This document shows, piece by piece, positions 55,163-64,000 of a stretch of DNA of 64,000 nt. Location: assembly GCF_021353265.1 (NCBI RefSeq), contig NZ_JAJTWU010000008.1, positions 144,717 to 208,716 of the forward strand. The letters are read 5' to 3'. The translations under genes were made by a program, and so were the position numbers. Position 1 is the stretch's first letter, and each line of letters starts with the position of its first letter. A model generated the notes under the pieces. The model saw only the letters and a program-made list of their open reading frames with translations, was not told the origin of the DNA and searched no databases. Source of the DNA: Pelomonas cellulosilytica (GTDB taxonomy: Bacteria; Pseudomonadota; Gammaproteobacteria; Burkholderiales; Burkholderiaceae_C).

Positions 55163-55672
55163 CTATCGATAAGGTTTGACACGCGACAGCGGCGCGAAAT
55201 CGAACCTGCGCTGCGCGGCCAGCCATTGCAAGGGTCGCCAGCAGGCCTGCATGGCACTGTGCGACATGTTGTCGGTCACCTGCTGGCCACAGAGCGGGCC
55301 GCCGACGGCGAGCCAGAGGGCGCCGCCTTCCACGCGCAGGCCGTCCGCCCCATGCTCGAAGGCGAGCGCGGCGTTGCCGTCTGCCGCGGTGACGAAGACC
55401 TGCATGTGGCCGCCGCCGGCGCCGGTGAACAGCGAGGCGGCACCTTCGCAGTCGAACGCGGCCTCATCGATCACATGGTCGACACGGCCATCGCCATTCA
55501 GGTCGGCGCTCAATACCAGGCCGGGTGACGCGCCCGGCTGGCCACCGGCGGCGCGGCACACGGCCTTCATGTCGTTGACGATGTTGAGCACCTGAGGCGG
55601 CAGCGGCATGGCCGTCGGTGCGGCGGGGCTGGCGGCCAGGGCCAGCGTCAGCGAGATCAGCGCAATCTTCAT
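55163..55672 (-). CDS. Small secreted protein with EF-hand-like loop
   Basis: This 169-residue exported protein has a signal peptide (ALISLTLALAASPAAPTA) and an EF-hand-type calcium loop DLNGDGRVDHV near residue 57. Several Cys pairs (CRAAGG, FDCEGA, LCGQQ, ACWRP) suggest disulfides. I do not recognise its family; similar short proteins with one dockerin-like D-x-N-x-D-G loop are common among secreted hypothetical proteins of Burkholderiales. It is monocistronic between map and cheB. Confidence 0.75.
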   Translation of the reverse strand: MKIALISLTLALAASPAAPTAMPLPPQVLNIVNDMKAVCRAAGGQPGASPGLVLSADLNGDGRVDHVIDEAAFDCEGAASLFTGAGGGHMQVFVTAADGNAALAFEHGADGLRVEGGALWLAVGGPLCGQQVTDNMSHSAMQACWRPLQWLAAQRRFDFAPLSRVKPYR

Positions 55673-55769
55673 GGGCGCCGACTGTAGGGGCGCAGGCAGC
55701 GGCCCGTCGGAGCGCGTTGAGCGCTACTGCAGCGCCCACGCGAGGGGGCAGCCAGGGAAGGGCGAGCCC

Positions 55770-56813
55770 TCAGCCCCTTGCGTCGAAGCGCATCAGCGCC
55801 TCGGCCATCGCATCCAGCGGCAGCACCTCGTCGACGGCGCCGCGCTTGATGGCTTCCATCGGCATGCCGAAGACGACGCAGCTGGCTTCGTCCTGCGCGA
55901 GCGTGCGCACGCCCAGTTGGTGCAGCTGCTGCATGCCGCGGGCGCCGTCGTCGCCCATGCCGGTGAGCATGATGGCCAGCGCGTCGCCGTTGGTGTGTTC
56001 GGCCAGGCTGCGGAACAGCACGTCCACCGAGGGCTTGTGGCGGTTGACGGGCGGGCCGTCCAGCACGACGGCGTGGTACTGCGCGCCGTTCTTGCGCAGC
56101 TTCATGTGCTTGCCGCCGGGGGCGATGAGCACGACGCCGCGCTCCAGCCGGTCGCCGTCGCGGGCTTCCTTCACCTGCATCGCACAGACGCCGTTGAGCC
56201 GCTCGGCATACATGGCCGTGAAGCGCTCTGGCATGTGCTGCACGATGGCGATGCCGGGCGCATCGGCCGGCAGCGCGCTGATGATCTGCTCGATGGCCTG
56301 GGTGCCGCCGGTGGAGCTGCCGATGACGACGGGCTTGTTGACCGACAGCGCATGCAGGCCGGCCACGGTGTTTTGCCGCAGCGATGGCCGTGGCGGCGAC
56401 AGGCGCGCCAGCCGGGGCTTGGCCAGTGCCGCCGCCTTCAGCGTCGTCAGCAGCTCGCGGCGCGAGTCCTCCAGAAACTGGCGCAGCCCCAGCCGTGGCT
56501 TGGCGACGATGGCCACGGCGCCGGCGGCCAGCGCATCCAGCGCGACACGGCTGCCTTCGGTGCTCAGCGACGAGCAGATGACCGTGGGGATGGGCAGTTC
56601 GGCCATCTGCTGCCGCAGGAAGGTCAGGCCGTCCATGCCGGGCATCTCGATGTCCAGCAGCAGTACGTCTGGCCGGTGCTTGCGCACCAGCGGTGCGGCG
56701 AGGATGGGGTTGGGCGCACAGCCGGCCAACTCGATGTCAGGGTCGCCCTGGAGCAGGGCGGTCATCGTCTGGCGGACGACGGCGGAGTCGTCGATGACGA
56801 AGACGCGGGTCAT
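55770..56813 (-). CDS. cheB: Chemotaxis protein-glutamate methylesterase/deamidase CheB
   Basis: This 347-residue CheB removes methyl groups from chemoreceptors after phosphorylation. The receiver domain (1-120) has VIDDSAVVR and phospho-Asp in LLLDIEMPGMDG. The methylesterase domain (from about 155) has the catalytic Ser in GSSTGGTQAI, His in VQHMPERF and Asp in LTGMGDDGA. It is the last gene of the leftward chemotaxis operon and overlaps cheD by 4 bp. Confidence 0.95.
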   Translation of the reverse strand: MTRVFVIDDSAVVRQTMTALLQGDPDIELAGCAPNPILAAPLVRKHRPDVLLLDIEMPGMDGLTFLRQQMAELPIPTVICSSLSTEGSRVALDALAAGAVAIVAKPRLGLRQFLEDSRRELLTTLKAAALAKPRLARLSPPRPSLRQNTVAGLHALSVNKPVVIGSSTGGTQAIEQIISALPADAPGIAIVQHMPERFTAMYAERLNGVCAMQVKEARDGDRLERGVVLIAPGGKHMKLRKNGAQYHAVVLDGPPVNRHKPSVDVLFRSLAEHTNGDALAIMLTGMGDDGARGMQQLHQLGVRTLAQDEASCVVFGMPMEAIKRGAVDEVLPLDAMAEALMRFDARG

Positions 56814-57319
56814 GCGGTGGGCTCCCTTGCCACGCGACGACGGGACGGGATGGCGGTGGCTTCCACCTCGGGGGCGCCCCGGCCGACGGTCCAGCGCAGT
56901 TTGCGGTAGGCGTGGCCGCCGAGGTCGGCCCCCAGCAGCTGGATGCCGGCCTGTTGCAGCGCGGCCAGCGCCCACTCGGCGTTGGACGCGCCGACATGGC
57001 CGTAGTCGGCCGCGGCGCCCGGCTGGTCGGGGAACATGTGGCCGCCGCCGTAAACCCAGGCCAGGCACTGGCCCGCGTCGATGCTGCGCAGCCGTAGCAG
57101 CCGGCGCATTTCGGCCAGCGCCGACGCGCCGTAGGCGGTGTCCCGCCCGGCCCAGGGCTTGGGCGCGCCGGCATGCACGATGTGGCACATCGCGCCGACG
57201 GTGCGCCGCGGGTCGGTCAGCACGATGGCCACGCAGGAGCCCAGCAGCGTCTCCATGCGCTGCCCGCTGTCCACGCAGGCCACATCGCCGGGATGCAGGG
57301 CCACGGTGGCGTGTTTCAT
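56810..57319 (-). CDS. cheD: Chemoreceptor glutamine deamidase CheD
   Basis: This 169-residue CheD has the catalytic Cys in LLGSCVAIVLTD and the His in GAMCHIVH, which convert receptor Gln to Glu. CheD is absent from E. coli but usual in Betaproteobacteria. It is tightly packed: ATGA overlaps on both sides, with cheR upstream and cheB downstream. The basic C-terminal tail (IPSRRRVAREPTA) extends beyond the core domain. Confidence 0.94.
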   Translation of the reverse strand: MKHATVALHPGDVACVDSGQRMETLLGSCVAIVLTDPRRTVGAMCHIVHAGAPKPWAGRDTAYGASALAEMRRLLRLRSIDAGQCLAWVYGGGHMFPDQPGAAADYGHVGASNAEWALAALQQAGIQLLGADLGGHAYRKLRWTVGRGAPEVEATAIPSRRRVAREPTA

Positions 57320-58137
57320 CGCTCGTTTCCTTTGCGGTAGGCGCTGGGCGCCAGCACCGTCAGCGGGGTGCTGCAGGGCACGCGGCCTTCGGCCGTGCCG
57401 AGGAACAGCAGGCCGCCCGGCCGCAGCTGGCTCAGCACGCGGTCGACGACGGCGCTCTTGGTCGGCGGGTCGAAGTAGATGAGCACGTTGCGCAAAAAGA
57501 TCACGTCGAACGGGCCCAGGTTGTCGATGGGGGCGCACAGGTTGAGCTGACCGAAGCGCACCCGCTCGCGCAGCGATTCGCGCACCTGCACGAAGCCCTC
57601 GCTCTCGGCCTCGCCACGCAAGCAGTAGCGCTTCAGGCGCTGCGGGGACACCTCGCGCAGCCGCTCTGCCGGATAGATGCCCTGCACGGCGCTCTGCAGC
57701 ACGCGTTCGCTGATGTCGGTGCCGAGGATGGACCAGTCCGCCCCGAGCGTGCCCTGGGCCTGCAGGTCGGCCAGCAGCATGGCAGTGCTGTAGGCCTCGT
57801 CGCCGAAGGACGATGCGGCGCTCCACACGGCCAGCTTCTGCGGGCGGGTGCGTTGCAGCTCCGCCTGCAGCAGGGCGAAATGGGCCGGCTCGCGGAAGAA
57901 GTAGGTCTCGTTGGTGGTCAGCAGGTCCACGGCCATCTGGAACTCGCCGCCGTCGTCGGCGCCTTCCAGCAGGTCGGCGTAGTCCTCGAAGCCGGTCAGG
58001 CCCAGCTGTTGCACGCGGTTGGTGAGCCGGGCGCTGACGAGGGCCTTCTTGCTGCGGGTGAACGACAGGCCGACGGCCTCGTGCATCAACCCGGTGATGC
58101 GGCCGAAGCTGCGGTCGTTGAGCTGAGGCGTGGACAT
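57316..58137 (-). CDS. cheR: Chemotaxis methyltransferase CheR
   Basis: This 273-residue SAM-dependent methyltransferase has the helical N-terminal domain (DRSFGRITGLMHEAVGLSFTRSKKALVSARLTNRVQQLGL) and the SAM-binding core with TNETYFFREPAHF, AASSFGDEAYSTAMLL and DVIFLRNVLIYFD. The glycine-rich SAM loop reads SAASSFGDEAYS instead of the usual SAxCSTGEEPYS, a small but clear departure. It overlaps cheD by 4 bp and follows cheW by 7 bp. Confidence 0.94.
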   Translation of the reverse strand: MSTPQLNDRSFGRITGLMHEAVGLSFTRSKKALVSARLTNRVQQLGLTGFEDYADLLEGADDGGEFQMAVDLLTTNETYFFREPAHFALLQAELQRTRPQKLAVWSAASSFGDEAYSTAMLLADLQAQGTLGADWSILGTDISERVLQSAVQGIYPAERLREVSPQRLKRYCLRGEAESEGFVQVRESLRERVRFGQLNLCAPIDNLGPFDVIFLRNVLIYFDPPTKSAVVDRVLSQLRPGGLLFLGTAEGRVPCSTPLTVLAPSAYRKGNER

Positions 58138-58144
58138 GCCGGTC

Positions 58145-58651
58145 TCAGGCGGCCAGGGCCAGCTGGCTGGCCTCGCACAACGACGCCATCTCGCCGATGT
58201 CGAAGGCGCGGTCGGGGTCCAGCAGCACGAGGAAGCGCTCGCCGCGGCGGCCCATGCCGGCGATGAAGTCGCGGCGGGCCGCGCCACCGAACTGCGGCGG
58301 CGGCTCGGTGTCGCCGGCCTCCAGCGCAACGACCTCGCTGACCGCATCCACCATCATGCCCAGCTCGACGCGCTCGCCATCGCGCTGGCCGTCGAAGATG
58401 ATGATGCAGGTCTTCTTGCCGACGCTGGCGGGCCCGCGGCCGAAGCGGGCCTGCAGGTCGATGACGGGCACGACCGCGCCGCGCAAGTTGATGACGCCGC
58501 GGACGAAGTCCGGCATCAGCGGCACCGGCGTGATGGCACCGTGCTGGATGATCTCGCGCACGGTGCGGATGTCCATGCCGAACAGCTCGCTGCCCAGCGT
58601 GAAGCTCAGGAATTGGCGGGCGTTGCCCGCGGTGTCGGGAGAAGTGCTCAT
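58145..58651 (-). CDS. cheW: Chemotaxis adaptor CheW
   Basis: This 168-residue CheW links receptors to CheA. The full SH3-like fold is visible with FLSFTLGSELFGMDIRTVREI, FVRGVINLRGAVVPVIDLQARFG and VDAVSEVVAL. The start ATG at 58651 has GAGG 5 bp upstream. It follows the first receptor gene by 14 bp in the leftward operon. Confidence 0.95.
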   Translation of the reverse strand: MSTSPDTAGNARQFLSFTLGSELFGMDIRTVREIIQHGAITPVPLMPDFVRGVINLRGAVVPVIDLQARFGRGPASVGKKTCIIIFDGQRDGERVELGMMVDAVSEVVALEAGDTEPPPQFGGAARRDFIAGMGRRGERFLVLLDPDRAFDIGEMASLCEASQLALAA

Positions 58652-58665
58652 GCCGGCCTCGCGTT

Positions 58666-60840
58666 TCAGAAGGGGCGGAAGTTGCCGTGCGTGCCGGTGG
58701 CCTGCAGCCGCGGCTGGCTGGTCCGCTGGCCGCGCATCGGCGAGTTGGGCGCGCGCCGCTCGACGAAGGGTGGGTTGTTGTTGTCTTGCCGGCGCGGCGC
58801 ATGGCTGCGACCGCCTGCCTCGGCGGTGTTGAAGAAGGCGACCGACTGCTGCAGCTGTTCGGCCTGGCCGGAGAGCTCCTCCGACGTCGCGGCGAGTTCC
58901 TCGGACGCGCTGGCGTTCTGCTGCGTGGCCTTGCTGAGCTGGCCCATCGCGCCGCCGATCTGCGACGCCTGCTGGCTCTGCTCCTGCGAGGCGGCGGCGA
59001 TCTCCTGCACGAGCTCGCTGGTCTTCTGGATGCTGGGCACGATCTCGTCGAGCAGCTTGCCGGCGCGCTCGGCGGTGCTGACGCTGTTGCCGGCGAGGTC
59101 GCCGATCTCCTTGGCGGCCTCCTGGCTGCGCTCGGCCAGCTTGCGCACCTCGGCGGCGACGACGGCGAAGCCCTTGCCGTGTTCGCCGGCGCGCGCTGCC
59201 TCGATGGCGGCGTTCAGCGCCAGCAGGTTGGTCTGGTAGGCGATGTCGTCGATGATGCCGATCTTCTGCGCGATCTGCTTCATCGCGAGGACGGTCTGCG
59301 TGACGGCCGTGCCGCCGTCGCCGGCCTCCTTGCTGGCTTTGGTGGCCATGCCGTCGGTGATCTTGGCGTTGTCGCTGTTCTGGCTGATGCTGGCCGAGAT
59401 CATGTCCATGGACGCGGTCGTCTGCTCCACGGAGGCGGCCTGCTCGCTGGCGGACTGCGACAGGCTCTGCGCGGTGGCGCTGACCTGGTTGGCCGCGCCG
59501 GTCAGCGCGTCGGCCGCGGAGCGCACCTCTTCGATGATGGTGCCGAGCTTTTCGCAAGTGCTGTTGGCGTCGTCCTTCACCTGCTCGAAGACGCCGGAGG
59601 CGTCGGCCTCGACGCGCTGCGTCAGGTCGCCGGCCGCCATGCCGCTGAAGACGCGGCCGACGTCCTGGATGATGGCCGCGAGCTTCTCGCTCGTCGCATT
59701 CGCATCGCGCTGCACCTGGGCGAACACGCCATGGCAGTCCCGCGTGATGCGCTGCGACAGGTCGCCCTCGGAAAGCGCGCCGAACACGCGGCCGACGTCA
59801 TCGAAGATCGCCGCGGTGTTCTCCATCAGCGCGTTGACACCCTCGCACAGTGTCGCGATGGGACCGCTCTTGCCCTCCATCGGAATGCGGCGGCCGAGGT
59901 CGCCGCTGCGGGCCGCGGTCGTCACCTGCTCGGCCTGCGCGACGGCGTCCTCCAGCATGCGCGAGGCGGTGATCTGCGCGGTCACGTCGGTGGCGATCTT
60001 GACGACCTTCACGACACGGCCCAGCTCGTCCTTCACCGGGGCGTAGACGGCCTGGATCCACACGTCGCGGCCAGCCCTGTCGATGCGACGGAAGACGTCG
60101 TTCTGCGGCTGCCCGGCATTGAGGTCGCGCCAGAACTGCGCATAGGCCATGCTTGCGACCTGCTCGGCCGTGCAGAACATGCGGTGGTGGTGACCCTTCA
60201 CCTCGTCGAGGCGGTAACCCAGCGTCCGCAGAAAGTTGTCGTTGGCGTGCAGCACATGGCCGCTGAGGTCGAACTCGATGTAAGCGTAGCTCTGGTCGAT
60301 GGCGGCGAGGATGCCGCGGGCGTTCTGGCGCTCGATCTCCTGCTCGGTGATGTCGTAGCGGACGCCGAGGTACTTCATCGGCTTGCCGTTGTCGCCGAGG
60401 ATGGGGGCGATGACGGCGTCGACGTAATAGGGCGTGCCGTCCTTGGCGCGGTTCTTCACGACACCGCGGAAGATGTCGCCGCGGCCGATGGTGGCCCACA
60501 TCTGCTTGAACACCTCCTTGGGCATGTCGGGGTGCCGGGTGGTGTTGTGGCCATGGCCGATGAGCTCCTGGCGGCTGTACTTGGACACCTCCAGGAACTT
60601 CTCGTTGATGCTCAGGATGTCGCCCTTCTTGTCGGCCTCCGAGACGATGCTCGTGACATTCATGATGTCGGTGCGCACCTTCAGCTCGGCCTCGGCGGCC
60701 TTGAGCCTGGCCTGCAGTTCGTCGCGCTCGGCCTGCAGGGCATCGCGGGCCTGTTCAGCGTCGACACGGGCTTCGTCGGCTGCGTCGATCTGGGGGCCGG
60801 CGAGCAGGCGAACCAGCCAGGGGGTCGGTTGGGTTTGCAT
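58666..60840 (-). CDS. Cytoplasmic two-PAS methyl-accepting chemotaxis protein
   Basis: This 724-residue soluble receptor has no membrane helix. A short coiled coil (20-55) is followed by an Aer-like PAS (about 55-165, [43 protein letters not shown]), a second PAS (170-285), HAMP-like linkers (around 305-430) and the signalling hairpin with [43 protein letters not shown]. The C-terminus ends in NFRPF and lacks a CheR-docking pentapeptide. AGAGG lies 8 bp before the ATG. Its 3' 0.7 kb is about 99% identical to the next receptor gene. The Aer-like PAS suggests flavin-based energy or redox sensing. Confidence 0.93.
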   Translation of the reverse strand: MQTQPTPWLVRLLAGPQIDAADEARVDAEQARDALQAERDELQARLKAAEAELKVRTDIMNVTSIVSEADKKGDILSINEKFLEVSKYSRQELIGHGHNTTRHPDMPKEVFKQMWATIGRGDIFRGVVKNRAKDGTPYYVDAVIAPILGDNGKPMKYLGVRYDITEQEIERQNARGILAAIDQSYAYIEFDLSGHVLHANDNFLRTLGYRLDEVKGHHHRMFCTAEQVASMAYAQFWRDLNAGQPQNDVFRRIDRAGRDVWIQAVYAPVKDELGRVVKVVKIATDVTAQITASRMLEDAVAQAEQVTTAARSGDLGRRIPMEGKSGPIATLCEGVNALMENTAAIFDDVGRVFGALSEGDLSQRITRDCHGVFAQVQRDANATSEKLAAIIQDVGRVFSGMAAGDLTQRVEADASGVFEQVKDDANSTCEKLGTIIEEVRSAADALTGAANQVSATAQSLSQSASEQAASVEQTTASMDMISASISQNSDNAKITDGMATKASKEAGDGGTAVTQTVLAMKQIAQKIGIIDDIAYQTNLLALNAAIEAARAGEHGKGFAVVAAEVRKLAERSQEAAKEIGDLAGNSVSTAERAGKLLDEIVPSIQKTSELVQEIAAASQEQSQQASQIGGAMGQLSKATQQNASASEELAATSEELSGQAEQLQQSVAFFNTAEAGGRSHAPRRQDNNNPPFVERRAPNSPMRGQRTSQPRLQATGTHGNFRPF
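58825..59539. repeat. 715-bp near-identical repeat, copy in the two-PAS receptor gene
   Basis: This block matches 61014-61728 with only seven differences that I counted, about 99% identity, and encodes the receptor signalling domain. A further 96 bp at each gene's 3' end (58666-58761 and 60864-60959) is identical, while the stretch between differs. That is the pattern of gene conversion and not a simple duplication. Confidence 0.9.
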
Positions 60841-60863
60841 GGGGTTGACCTCTGGAGTGGGCG

Positions 60864-63638
60864 TCAGAAGGGGCGGAAGTTGCCGTGCGTGCCGGTGGCC
60901 TGCAGCCGCGGCTGGCTGGTCCGCTGGCCGCGCATCGGCGAGTTGGGCGCGCGCCGCTCAACGAAGGACTGGCTCTCGTGCCGGGTGGTCGCCGCGTCGC
61001 GTCCCTGGCCTGTGGTGTTGAAGAAGGCGACCGACTGCTGCAGCTGTTCGGCCTGGCCGGAGAGTTCCTCCGACGTCGCGGCGAGTTCCTCGGACGCGCT
61101 GGCGTTCTGCTGCGTGGCCTTGCTGAGCTGGCCCATCGCGCCGCCGATCTGCGACGCCTGCTGGCTCTGCTCCTGCGAGGCGGCGGCGATCTCCTGCACG
61201 AGCTCGCTGGTCTTCTGGATGCTGGGCACGATCTCGTCGAGCAGCTTGCCGGCGCGCTCGGCGGTGCTGACGCTGTTGCCGGCGAGGTCGCCGATCTCCT
61301 TGGCGGCCTCCTGGCTGCGCTCGGCCAGCTTGCGCACCTCGGCGGCGACGACGGCGAAGCCCTTGCCGTGCTCGCCGGCGCGCGCTGCCTCGATGGCGGC
61401 GTTCAGCGCCAGCAGGTTGGTCTGGTAGGCGATGTCGTCGATGATGCCGATCTTCTGCGCGATCTGCTTCATCGCGAGGACGGTCTGCGTGACGGCCGCG
61501 CCGCCGTCGCCGGCCTCCTTGCTGGCTTTGGTGGCCATGCCGTCGGTGATCTTGGCGTTGTCGCTGTTCTGGCTGATGCTGGCCGAGATCATGTCCATGG
61601 ACGCGGTGGTCTGCTCCACGGAGGCGGCCTGCTCGCTGGCGGACTGCGACAGGCTCTGCGCGGTGGCGCTGACCTGGTTGGCCGCACCGGTCAGCGCATC
61701 GGCCGCGGAGCGCACCTCCTCGATGATGTGCGAGAGGCGGTCGCAGGTCTTGTTGGCGTCCTCCTTGATGCGGGCGAAGGCGCCGGCATAGTCGCGTTCG
61801 ATGCGGCGGTTTAGGTCGCCCTCGGACAGCGCGTTGAACACGCTGCCGATGTCCTCGAAGATCACCGAGGTCGTATTCAGCAGCGAGTTGATGCCTTCGC
61901 ACAAGTGCAGCGTGTTGCCCTGTCGGCCGTCTGTGCCCAGGCGCTGGTCGAGATCGCCGTCCTGCGCGGCGGCGGCGATGCTGCGTGCCTCGGCCACGAC
62001 CTGTGCCAGCGCCTTGGCCTCGTTGACTTCAACGGTAACGTCGGCCGCGTACTTGACGACCTTGAACGGCTGGCCGTTGAGGTCGAGGATGGGGTTGTAC
62101 GAGGCCTGGATCCAAACCTGCCTGCCGCCCTTGCCGAGGCGCAGATAGCGACCGGTGTCGTACTCGCCGCGCCCCAGGCGCTCCCAGAACTGACGGTACT
62201 CGGGCGCGGAGCGGTACTCCGGCTCGACGAAGATGCTGTGATGCTGGCCCTTCACCTCGTCGAGGGTGTAGCCGAGCGTGCGCAGGAAGTTGTCGTTGGC
62301 GTTCAGGATGCGGCCGTCCATGCCGAACTCGATGACCGCCTGGGACTTGGAGATGGCGGCGATCTGGCCGCTCCAGTCGGCGGCCTGGAGCCGCGCTGCA
62401 GTGATGTCGGTGGCGTACTTGACCACCTTGAACGGACGGCCCTCCAGGTCGAGGATGGGGTTGTAGGACGCCTGGATCCAAACCTCGCGCCCACCCTTGC
62501 CGAGCCGCTTGTAGACGCCCGCGTCGTATTCGCCGCGGCCCAGGCGGTCCCAGAACAGGCGGTACTCCGCGGTCTCGCGGTGCGCCGGGTCCACGAACAT
62601 GCTGTGGTGCTGTCCCTTGATGTCCTCAAGCGTGTAGCCCAGCGTGCGCAGGAAGTTCTCGTTGGCGTGCAGCACGCGCCCCTTCAGGTCGAACTCGATG
62701 ACGGCCTGCGAGCGCGAGATGGCCTGCACCTGGCCGTTCCATTCGGCAGCTTCGGTCTTGGCAGCCGTGATGTCGGTGGCGATCTTGAGTACCTTGACGA
62801 CCTGCCCGTGCTCATCTTTGACGGGCGCATAGGTGCCCTGGATCCACACGACCTTGCCGTCGCGGTTCAGCCGCTTGAAGATGCCCACCTGCGACTCGCC
62901 TGCTTTCAGCGCCGCCCAGAACTGGCCGTACGCCGCGCTGCCACGGTGCTCCGCGTCGACGAACCGGCTGTGATGGCCGCCCACAATCTCCGCCTCGGTG
63001 TAGCCCATCAGCCGGCAGAAGTTGGCGTTGGCGCTCAGCACCGTGCCGTCGGGTTGGAACTCGATGTAGCCGTAGCTCGTGTCTATGGCCTTCAGGATGC
63101 CGGAGGCCGTGGCCTGGCTGGCCTGGCGCGCTAGCTCCGCCTGCGTGACGTCGTAGCGTACGCCCAGGTACTTGCGCGGCTTGCCGTCCTCACCCATCAC
63201 CGGGGCAATGACCGCATCGACGTAGTAGGGACTGCCGTCCTTCGCGCGGTTCTTGATCGTGCCGCGGAAGGTCTGGCCGCGGCCGATGGTCTGCCACATC
63301 TCGCGGAAAGTCTCTCTGGACTCGTCGGGATGTCGGGTGATGCTGTGTGGCCGACCGATCAGTTCGTCGCGCCGGTACTGCGACACCTCGCAGAACTTGT
63401 CGTTGACGGCGACGATGTCGCCCCGCGCGTCTGCTTCGGACACGATGCACGTCGTGTCCAGGATGTGCTGGCGCAATGCCAGCTCGGCCTGCGCCTCGGC
63501 CAGCTGACGTTGGGTGTCGGCCAGCCGCTGCTCCAGCTCGCGCCGGCCGGCTTCTTCGCGTTGCAGAGAAGACTGGGCTTCGTCGAGTGCCTGACCCGCG
63601 ACAAGCCGGGCGATCCATGAGGTCTGTGACGGGTTCAT
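60864..63638 (-). CDS. Cytoplasmic four-PAS methyl-accepting chemotaxis protein
   Basis: This 924-residue soluble receptor has four PAS units (about 40-160, 165-285, 295-415, 420-540), a HAMP-like linker and a signalling domain almost identical to that of the neighbour. The first PAS is Aer-like. The third and fourth PAS units are close tandem duplicates of each other, both with [20 protein letters not shown] and [10 protein letters not shown]-type endings. The start ATG at 63638 overlaps the cheA stop (ATGA) and has no Shine-Dalgarno, so it depends on translational coupling. The ligand or cofactor is unknown. Confidence 0.93.
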   Translation of the reverse strand: MNPSQTSWIARLVAGQALDEAQSSLQREEAGRRELEQRLADTQRQLAEAQAELALRQHILDTTCIVSEADARGDIVAVNDKFCEVSQYRRDELIGRPHSITRHPDESRETFREMWQTIGRGQTFRGTIKNRAKDGSPYYVDAVIAPVMGEDGKPRKYLGVRYDVTQAELARQASQATASGILKAIDTSYGYIEFQPDGTVLSANANFCRLMGYTEAEIVGGHHSRFVDAEHRGSAAYGQFWAALKAGESQVGIFKRLNRDGKVVWIQGTYAPVKDEHGQVVKVLKIATDITAAKTEAAEWNGQVQAISRSQAVIEFDLKGRVLHANENFLRTLGYTLEDIKGQHHSMFVDPAHRETAEYRLFWDRLGRGEYDAGVYKRLGKGGREVWIQASYNPILDLEGRPFKVVKYATDITAARLQAADWSGQIAAISKSQAVIEFGMDGRILNANDNFLRTLGYTLDEVKGQHHSIFVEPEYRSAPEYRQFWERLGRGEYDTGRYLRLGKGGRQVWIQASYNPILDLNGQPFKVVKYAADVTVEVNEAKALAQVVAEARSIAAAAQDGDLDQRLGTDGRQGNTLHLCEGINSLLNTTSVIFEDIGSVFNALSEGDLNRRIERDYAGAFARIKEDANKTCDRLSHIIEEVRSAADALTGAANQVSATAQSLSQSASEQAASVEQTTASMDMISASISQNSDNAKITDGMATKASKEAGDGGAAVTQTVLAMKQIAQKIGIIDDIAYQTNLLALNAAIEAARAGEHGKGFAVVAAEVRKLAERSQEAAKEIGDLAGNSVSTAERAGKLLDEIVPSIQKTSELVQEIAAASQEQSQQASQIGGAMGQLSKATQQNASASEELAATSEELSGQAEQLQQSVAFFNTTGQGRDAATTRHESQSFVERRAPNSPMRGQRTSQPRLQATGTHGNFRPF
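61014..61728. repeat. 715-bp near-identical repeat, copy in the four-PAS receptor gene
   Basis: This is the partner of 58825-59539, spaced 2189 bp apart in direct orientation. Recombination between the copies would delete the gap and fuse the receptors into one chimera carrying the four-PAS input with the same output domain. Confidence 0.9.
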
Positions 63639-64000
63639 ACGGAGGTCTCGAGGGTTGGGTTGGAGGAGCGACCGGCGGTGCCGCGGGCATGCCCGCGCGG
63701 CTCCTCGGCTAGCTGGGCCAGGGAGGGGACGTCGAAGATCAGGGCCACGTCGCCGTTGCCGAGGATGGTGGAGCCGGCCATGCCGCGCAGGCTGCCGAGC
63801 AGCCGGCCGAGTGGCTTGATGACGGTCTGGTGGTGGCCGAGAAGCGAGTCCACCAGAACGCCGAAGCGCCCGCGGCCGGACTTCAGCACCACGATGCTGC
63901 TGCGGGCGGCCGAAGGCCCTTCGATGCCGTAGAGCGCACGCAGGCTGACGACGGGCAGCACCTGGCCGCGCAGTTCGACGACGCCGCGGCCGCGGGCGTC
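63635..64000 (-). CDS. cheA: CheA C-terminal CheW-like domain (cut by window end)
   Basis: The last 121 codons of a protein are visible. [14 protein letters not shown], then [32 protein letters not shown] and [22 protein letters not shown] match the C-terminal regulatory domain of the histidine kinase CheA. Position at the head of a cheA-mcp-mcp-cheW-cheR-cheD-cheB operon supports this; a CheW or CheV paralogue is a weaker alternative. The tail after the domain ([23 protein letters not shown]) is variable. Its TGA overlaps the receptor start by 4 bp. Confidence 0.85.
   Translation of the reverse strand, partial: DARGRGVVELRGQVLPVVSLRALYGIEGPSAARSSIVVLKSGRGRFGVLVDSLLGHHQTVIKPLGRLLGSLRGMAGSTILGNGDVALIFDVPSLAQLAEEPRGHARGTAGRSSNPTLETSV

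Noticed and set aside
58687-61428. A 913-codon open frame on the plus strand across both receptor genes
   Set aside because: It is antisense to two well-formed chemoreceptor genes. Its length results from GC-rich codons and the repeated signalling block.

Overview
The window is a high-GC chromosomal segment with dense coding, many 4-bp ATGA stop/start overlaps and no mobile element, rRNA or tRNA that I could see. The gene families (paired TonB-dependent receptor and tryptophan-halogenase-like genes, a PEP-CTERM protein, a sigma factor beside a TPR kinase, a CheA/CheW/CheR/CheD/CheB operon with cytoplasmic PAS receptors, an Azospirillum-type L-arabinose 1-dehydrogenase) suggest a betaproteobacterium of the Burkholderiales, perhaps near Roseateles/Mitsuaria/Rubrivivax. 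That placement is an inference from gene content only.

Layout. (1) 1-7.4 kb: the end of a GH2 beta-mannosidase, a large TonB-dependent receptor with a clear terminator, and two tandem flavin-dependent halogenase-like genes. (2) 7.7-20.3 kb: the most unusual part. Two convergent operons meet at an inverted repeat near 13.87 kb. The rightward one encodes PmbA/TldE, TldD, thioredoxin reductase, thioredoxin, an unknown protein and an AraC regulator. The leftward one encodes a second thioredoxin, a second unknown protein, an SbmA/BacA-like ABC transporter and a TonB-dependent receptor. The two unknown proteins look like distant paralogues, and each overlaps its own thioredoxin gene by 4 bp. Together the genes look like an undescribed system that takes up or matures a peptide and reduces and cleaves it. 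(3) 20.3-24.3 kb: a sulfur module with an Lrp-type regulator, one polypeptide joining cysteine desulfurase, an MBL-fold persulfide-dioxygenase-like domain and rhodanese, and a TauE/SafE exporter whose 3' end is followed by repeats.

(4) 24.6-38.4 kb: a CbrC-family protein, a secreted isochorismatase-like enzyme preceded by ten copies of an 8-bp repeat, and a LacI-controlled glycoside block (GH1, LacI, GPH symporter, GH27 alpha-galactosidase). Next come a LysR/NmrA-like divergent pair, a cold-shock/DUF1294 membrane protein, a hybrid histidine kinase, a hydratase-like protein and GH43. (5) 38.4-47.9 kb: an L-arabinose/D-galactose dehydrogenase, a sigma factor abutting a Ser/Thr kinase, a membrane protein, a PEP-CTERM protein, a CapA-like protein, a MerR regulator and a DODA-type dioxygenase.

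(6) 48-54 kb: a four-gene Wadjet (JetABCD, MukBEF-like condensin) anti-plasmid system, followed by a ParD-like/methionine aminopeptidase pair with a palindromic operator and a probable leaderless start. (7) 55.8-64 kb: a leftward chemotaxis operon, cheA (partial)-mcp-mcp-cheW-cheR-cheD-cheB, in which the two receptors share a 715-bp block that is about 99% identical.

Working together: the GH2, GH27, GH1 and GH43 enzymes with the GPH symporter, the carbohydrate-type TonB receptor and the sugar dehydrogenase fit use of plant galactomannan and arabinose-bearing polysaccharides. The redox/TldDE/TonB/ABC locus and the neighbouring cysteine-to-sulfite module could act in sequence on a cysteine-containing peptide, but this is a hypothesis.
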